From: Candidatus Wallbacteria bacterium
GTDB lineage: Bacteria; Muiribacteriota; JAQTZZ01
DNA: 6,973 bases
Assembly: GCA_028687545.1 (NCBI GenBank)
Contig: JAQTZZ010000093.1
Coordinates: 1 to 6,973 of the forward strand
Direction of reading: 5' to 3'
Position 1 is the first letter of the stretch, and the number at the start of each line of letters is the position of its first letter. The translations under genes and the position numbers were made by a program. The notes beneath the pieces were generated by a model that saw only the letters and a list, made by a program, of their open reading frames with translations, did not search any database and had not been told where the DNA came from. Positions 5,790-6,973 of the stretch are shown in pieces.

Positions 5790-6713
5790 ATGATAAAGTG
5801 CCCCGGCTGCAGCAAGTTTCTACGCGACGGTCTGGAGAGCTGTCCTGCCTGCGGAACTGAACTTCCCAGAAAAGAAGCTCCCAAAGCGGCACCTGCTCCA
5901 GGTATCCCGCCAAAAGCTCCGGCAAATGAGACTGTAGTGAAGGACGAACCTGCCAGGCAGAAACATAATCCAGAATCGAATCCTCAGCCTGAAGGAACCA
6001 AAGCCGAAGAAGCTTTCTCCCAGAAAGCCGGTGTTGCTGCCGACGCAGTGGCGGACGCGGTACGCGAGGGAGCAGGAGTGATCTTGAAAGGTCTGAATTC
6101 CGAAGGATTCGATGTGGACGTACTCAAGCGCTACCTGACGACAGGACTGCAGATGGCATTGAAAGATGTCAAACTGACGCTGACAGTTGGAGCTTTGTTA
6201 GCCCTCGTACCCATGATTCTGGGAGTCATTCCGCTTATCAAGTATATCGCGCCCCTCTATGGAATCCTTATCTCACCGATCCTGATTGGAGGATTTTATT
6301 ATTACTGCTTCAAGCTTGCTAAGAACCAGCCTGCAGCTAAAAACGATCTCAAGGCTGGGCTTCCGCTTGCACTGCCGCTGGTTATTGCCGGCCTGATCAT
6401 GATGGTTGCCATTTCAATAGGAATGGCGATTCTGATCATCCCTGGGATTTTCGTTTCCGCCTGTTTGATTTTCACTTACCCGCTGATCATGGATCGCAGA
6501 ATGGATTTCATGACTGCGATCAAGACCAGCGTGAATACGGTCCTTCAGGGCTGGGTGAATTATTTCATCTTCACTTTTGTGCTGGCAGTCTTGAACGCCC
6601 TGGGAGCCATCTGCATCGGGGTAGGTCTGATGCTTACCATTCCATGGACCATCGCAGCGATCAGCGTTGCCTACAATGATGTATTTAAAATCGAATCAGT
6701 GCAAGGCGCATAG
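5790..6713 (+). CDS. Zinc-ribbon protein with polytopic membrane domain (DUF975-like)
   Basis: From ATG 5790 this is a 307-residue protein. An N-terminal zinc ribbon has CPGC (residues 4-7) and CPAC (18-21) in the CxxC...CPxCGxxLP form. Residues 25-80 are a Pro/Ala/Glu-rich disordered linker. Residues 80-128 are helical. About six membrane helices follow (roughly 130-150, 153-175, 191-210, 213-233, 256-278, 280-297). The PGI turn (218-220), the Trp255 region and the final glycine-rich helix leading to AYNDVF (294-299) resemble the DUF975 and YciC-like families of integral membrane proteins of unknown function. With no signal peptide and the ribbon first, the zinc domain should be cytoplasmic. 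It has its own promoter and ends 156 bases before glyQ. Relation to the upstream HEAT/zinc-ribbon protein is inferred only from proximity and the shared domain type. Confidence 0.85.
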   Translation: MIKCPGCSKFLRDGLESCPACGTELPRKEAPKAAPAPGIPPKAPANETVVKDEPARQKHNPESNPQPEGTKAEEAFSQKAGVAADAVADAVREGAGVILKGLNSEGFDVDVLKRYLTTGLQMALKDVKLTLTVGALLALVPMILGVIPLIKYIAPLYGILISPILIGGFYYYCFKLAKNQPAAKNDLKAGLPLALPLVIAGLIMMVAISIGMAILIIPGIFVSACLIFTYPLIMDRRMDFMTAIKTSVNTVLQGWVNYFIFTFVLAVLNALGAICIGVGLMLTIPWTIAAISVAYNDVFKIESVQGA

Positions 6714-6737
6714 AACATAGGATTCATCACCAGGAGA

Positions 6738-6815
6738 ACGGGCAACGGCAAGCGTTGCCCCTACAATGCAAATCCATCGATAAACACCGTAGGGGCATCC
6801 TTCACGGATGCCCGT
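6738..6815. repeat. Head-to-head pair of GTAG-headed REP-like hairpins
   Basis: Two 25-base units have the same plan: GTAG, an 8-bp stem, a 5-base loop, then the stem complement. The left unit reads on the minus strand (6764-6740), with stem GGGCAACG and CGTTGCCC. The right unit reads on the plus strand (6789-6813), with stem GGGCATCC and GGATGCCC. The GTAG heads face each other across 24 bases. An outer ACGGGCA (6738-6744) mirrors TGCCCGT (6809-6815). The two stems differ at three positions yet stay fully paired, as expected for structure-conserved REP elements. GTAG-headed REPs are a known class mobilised by REP-associated tyrosine transposases (RAYT); no transposase gene is in this window. 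The position between two same-strand genes could also affect 3'-end stability of the upstream mRNA. Confidence 0.78.
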
Positions 6816-6821
6816 GAAACC

Positions 6822-6849
6822 TTGCATTTAACAGTGGATGATATAAAAT
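6822..6849 (+). promoter_or_regulatory. Possible promoter of glyQ
   Basis: TTGCAT (6822-6827, 3 of 6 consensus matches) and TAAAAT (6844-6849, 5 of 6) are spaced by 16 bases. The -10 region is the octamer TATAAAAT (6842-6849), also found before the small zinc-binding gene and the ATPase operon. Transcription near 6856 would leave a very short leader with AAGGA (6857-6861) 8 bases before the ATG. Confidence 0.4.
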
Positions 6850-6869
6850 ATCTTTAAAGGAAATAGATT

Positions 6870-6973
6870 ATGGAAAAGCGATTTCAGTTCCAGGAGATAG
6901 TCAGCCGTCTCTGCCAGTATTGGGCGGACCGCGGATGTCTGATCCTGCCGCCATTTGACCACGAAATTGGGGC
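6870..6973 (+). CDS. glyQ: Glycine-tRNA ligase alpha subunit, N-terminal fragment
   Basis: ATG 6870 opens a frame that runs off the window after 34 codons. The N-terminus shows the conserved start of the bacterial alpha subunit: [17 protein letters not shown] (residues 7-23), then a PPFDHEIG segment (28-34) in place of the usual PYDxExGAGT. The enzyme charges tRNA-Gly with glycine in the cytoplasm. The alpha subunit holds the class II catalytic core, usually with a separate glyS beta subunit, although alpha-beta fusions exist and cannot be excluded from this fragment. AAGGA lies 8 bases upstream. No glycine T-box leader is seen. The match rests on a short stretch, but the pattern is characteristic. 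Confidence 0.85.
   Translation, partial: MEKRFQFQEIVSRLCQYWADRGCLILPPFDHEIG

Noticed and set aside
6714-6869. Glycine T-box riboswitch before glyQ
   Set aside because: No T-box consensus or specifier-loop structure is visible. The region is accounted for by the REP pair and a simple promoter.

Overview
This is a bacterial chromosome window with roughly balanced base composition. It has ordinary sigma-70-type promoters, strong GGAGG ribosome-binding sites and frequent TTG starts. The start of a bacterial-type (heterotetrameric) glycyl-tRNA synthetase alpha gene lies at the right edge. The gene set combines a MoxR/DUF58/BatA-type cluster, HEAT and zinc-ribbon proteins, and a secreted protein with a pilin-like cysteine domain. 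This suggests a Gram-negative or deep-branching candidate-phylum bacterium of the Wallbacteria/Riflebacteria kind. That placement is an impression from protein style, not a demonstrated assignment.

Layout. (1) Positions 1-841, minus strand: a secreted protein cut off at its C-terminus by the window edge, driven by a promoter with perfect consensus -35 and -10 boxes. (2) Positions 842-1053: a divergent intergenic region with inverted-repeat and RTTAACC words. (3) Positions 1054-1344, plus strand: a small protein with two CxxC pairs, probably zinc-binding and possibly translated from a leaderless mRNA. (4) Positions 1345-1527: an intergenic region with a direct repeat, a four-unit 8-bp tandem repeat and a promoter whose -35 box lies in the last repeat unit. 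(5) Positions 1528-4686, plus strand: a tightly overlapped three-gene operon of a MoxR AAA+ ATPase, a DUF58 protein with a von Willebrand A fold, and a BatA-like membrane protein. (6) Positions 4774-5703: a HEAT-repeat protein ending in a zinc ribbon. (7) Positions 5790-6713: a protein that begins with a zinc ribbon and ends in a six-helix membrane domain, with its own promoter. (8) Positions 6738-6815: a pair of GTAG-headed REP-like hairpins, head to head. (9) Position 6870 onward: the start of glyQ.

How the genes may work together. MoxR ATPases act as chaperone-like machines on partners with a von Willebrand A domain, and DUF58 and BatA-type proteins are their standard neighbours. Here the BatA-like protein keeps its membrane anchors and a degenerate amidotransferase-like domain but has no visible MIDAS-containing von Willebrand A domain, so the DUF58 protein would supply the metal-binding adhesion site. 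The HEAT/zinc-ribbon and zinc-ribbon/membrane proteins follow on the same strand but look separately transcribed. Any functional link between them and the ATPase cluster is inferred from position alone. I saw no CRISPR array, tRNA, rRNA, transposase or phage gene. The most unusual elements are the REP pair, the octamer tandem repeat at the ATPase promoter, the TATAAAAT box shared by three promoters, and the reduced BatA-like protein.
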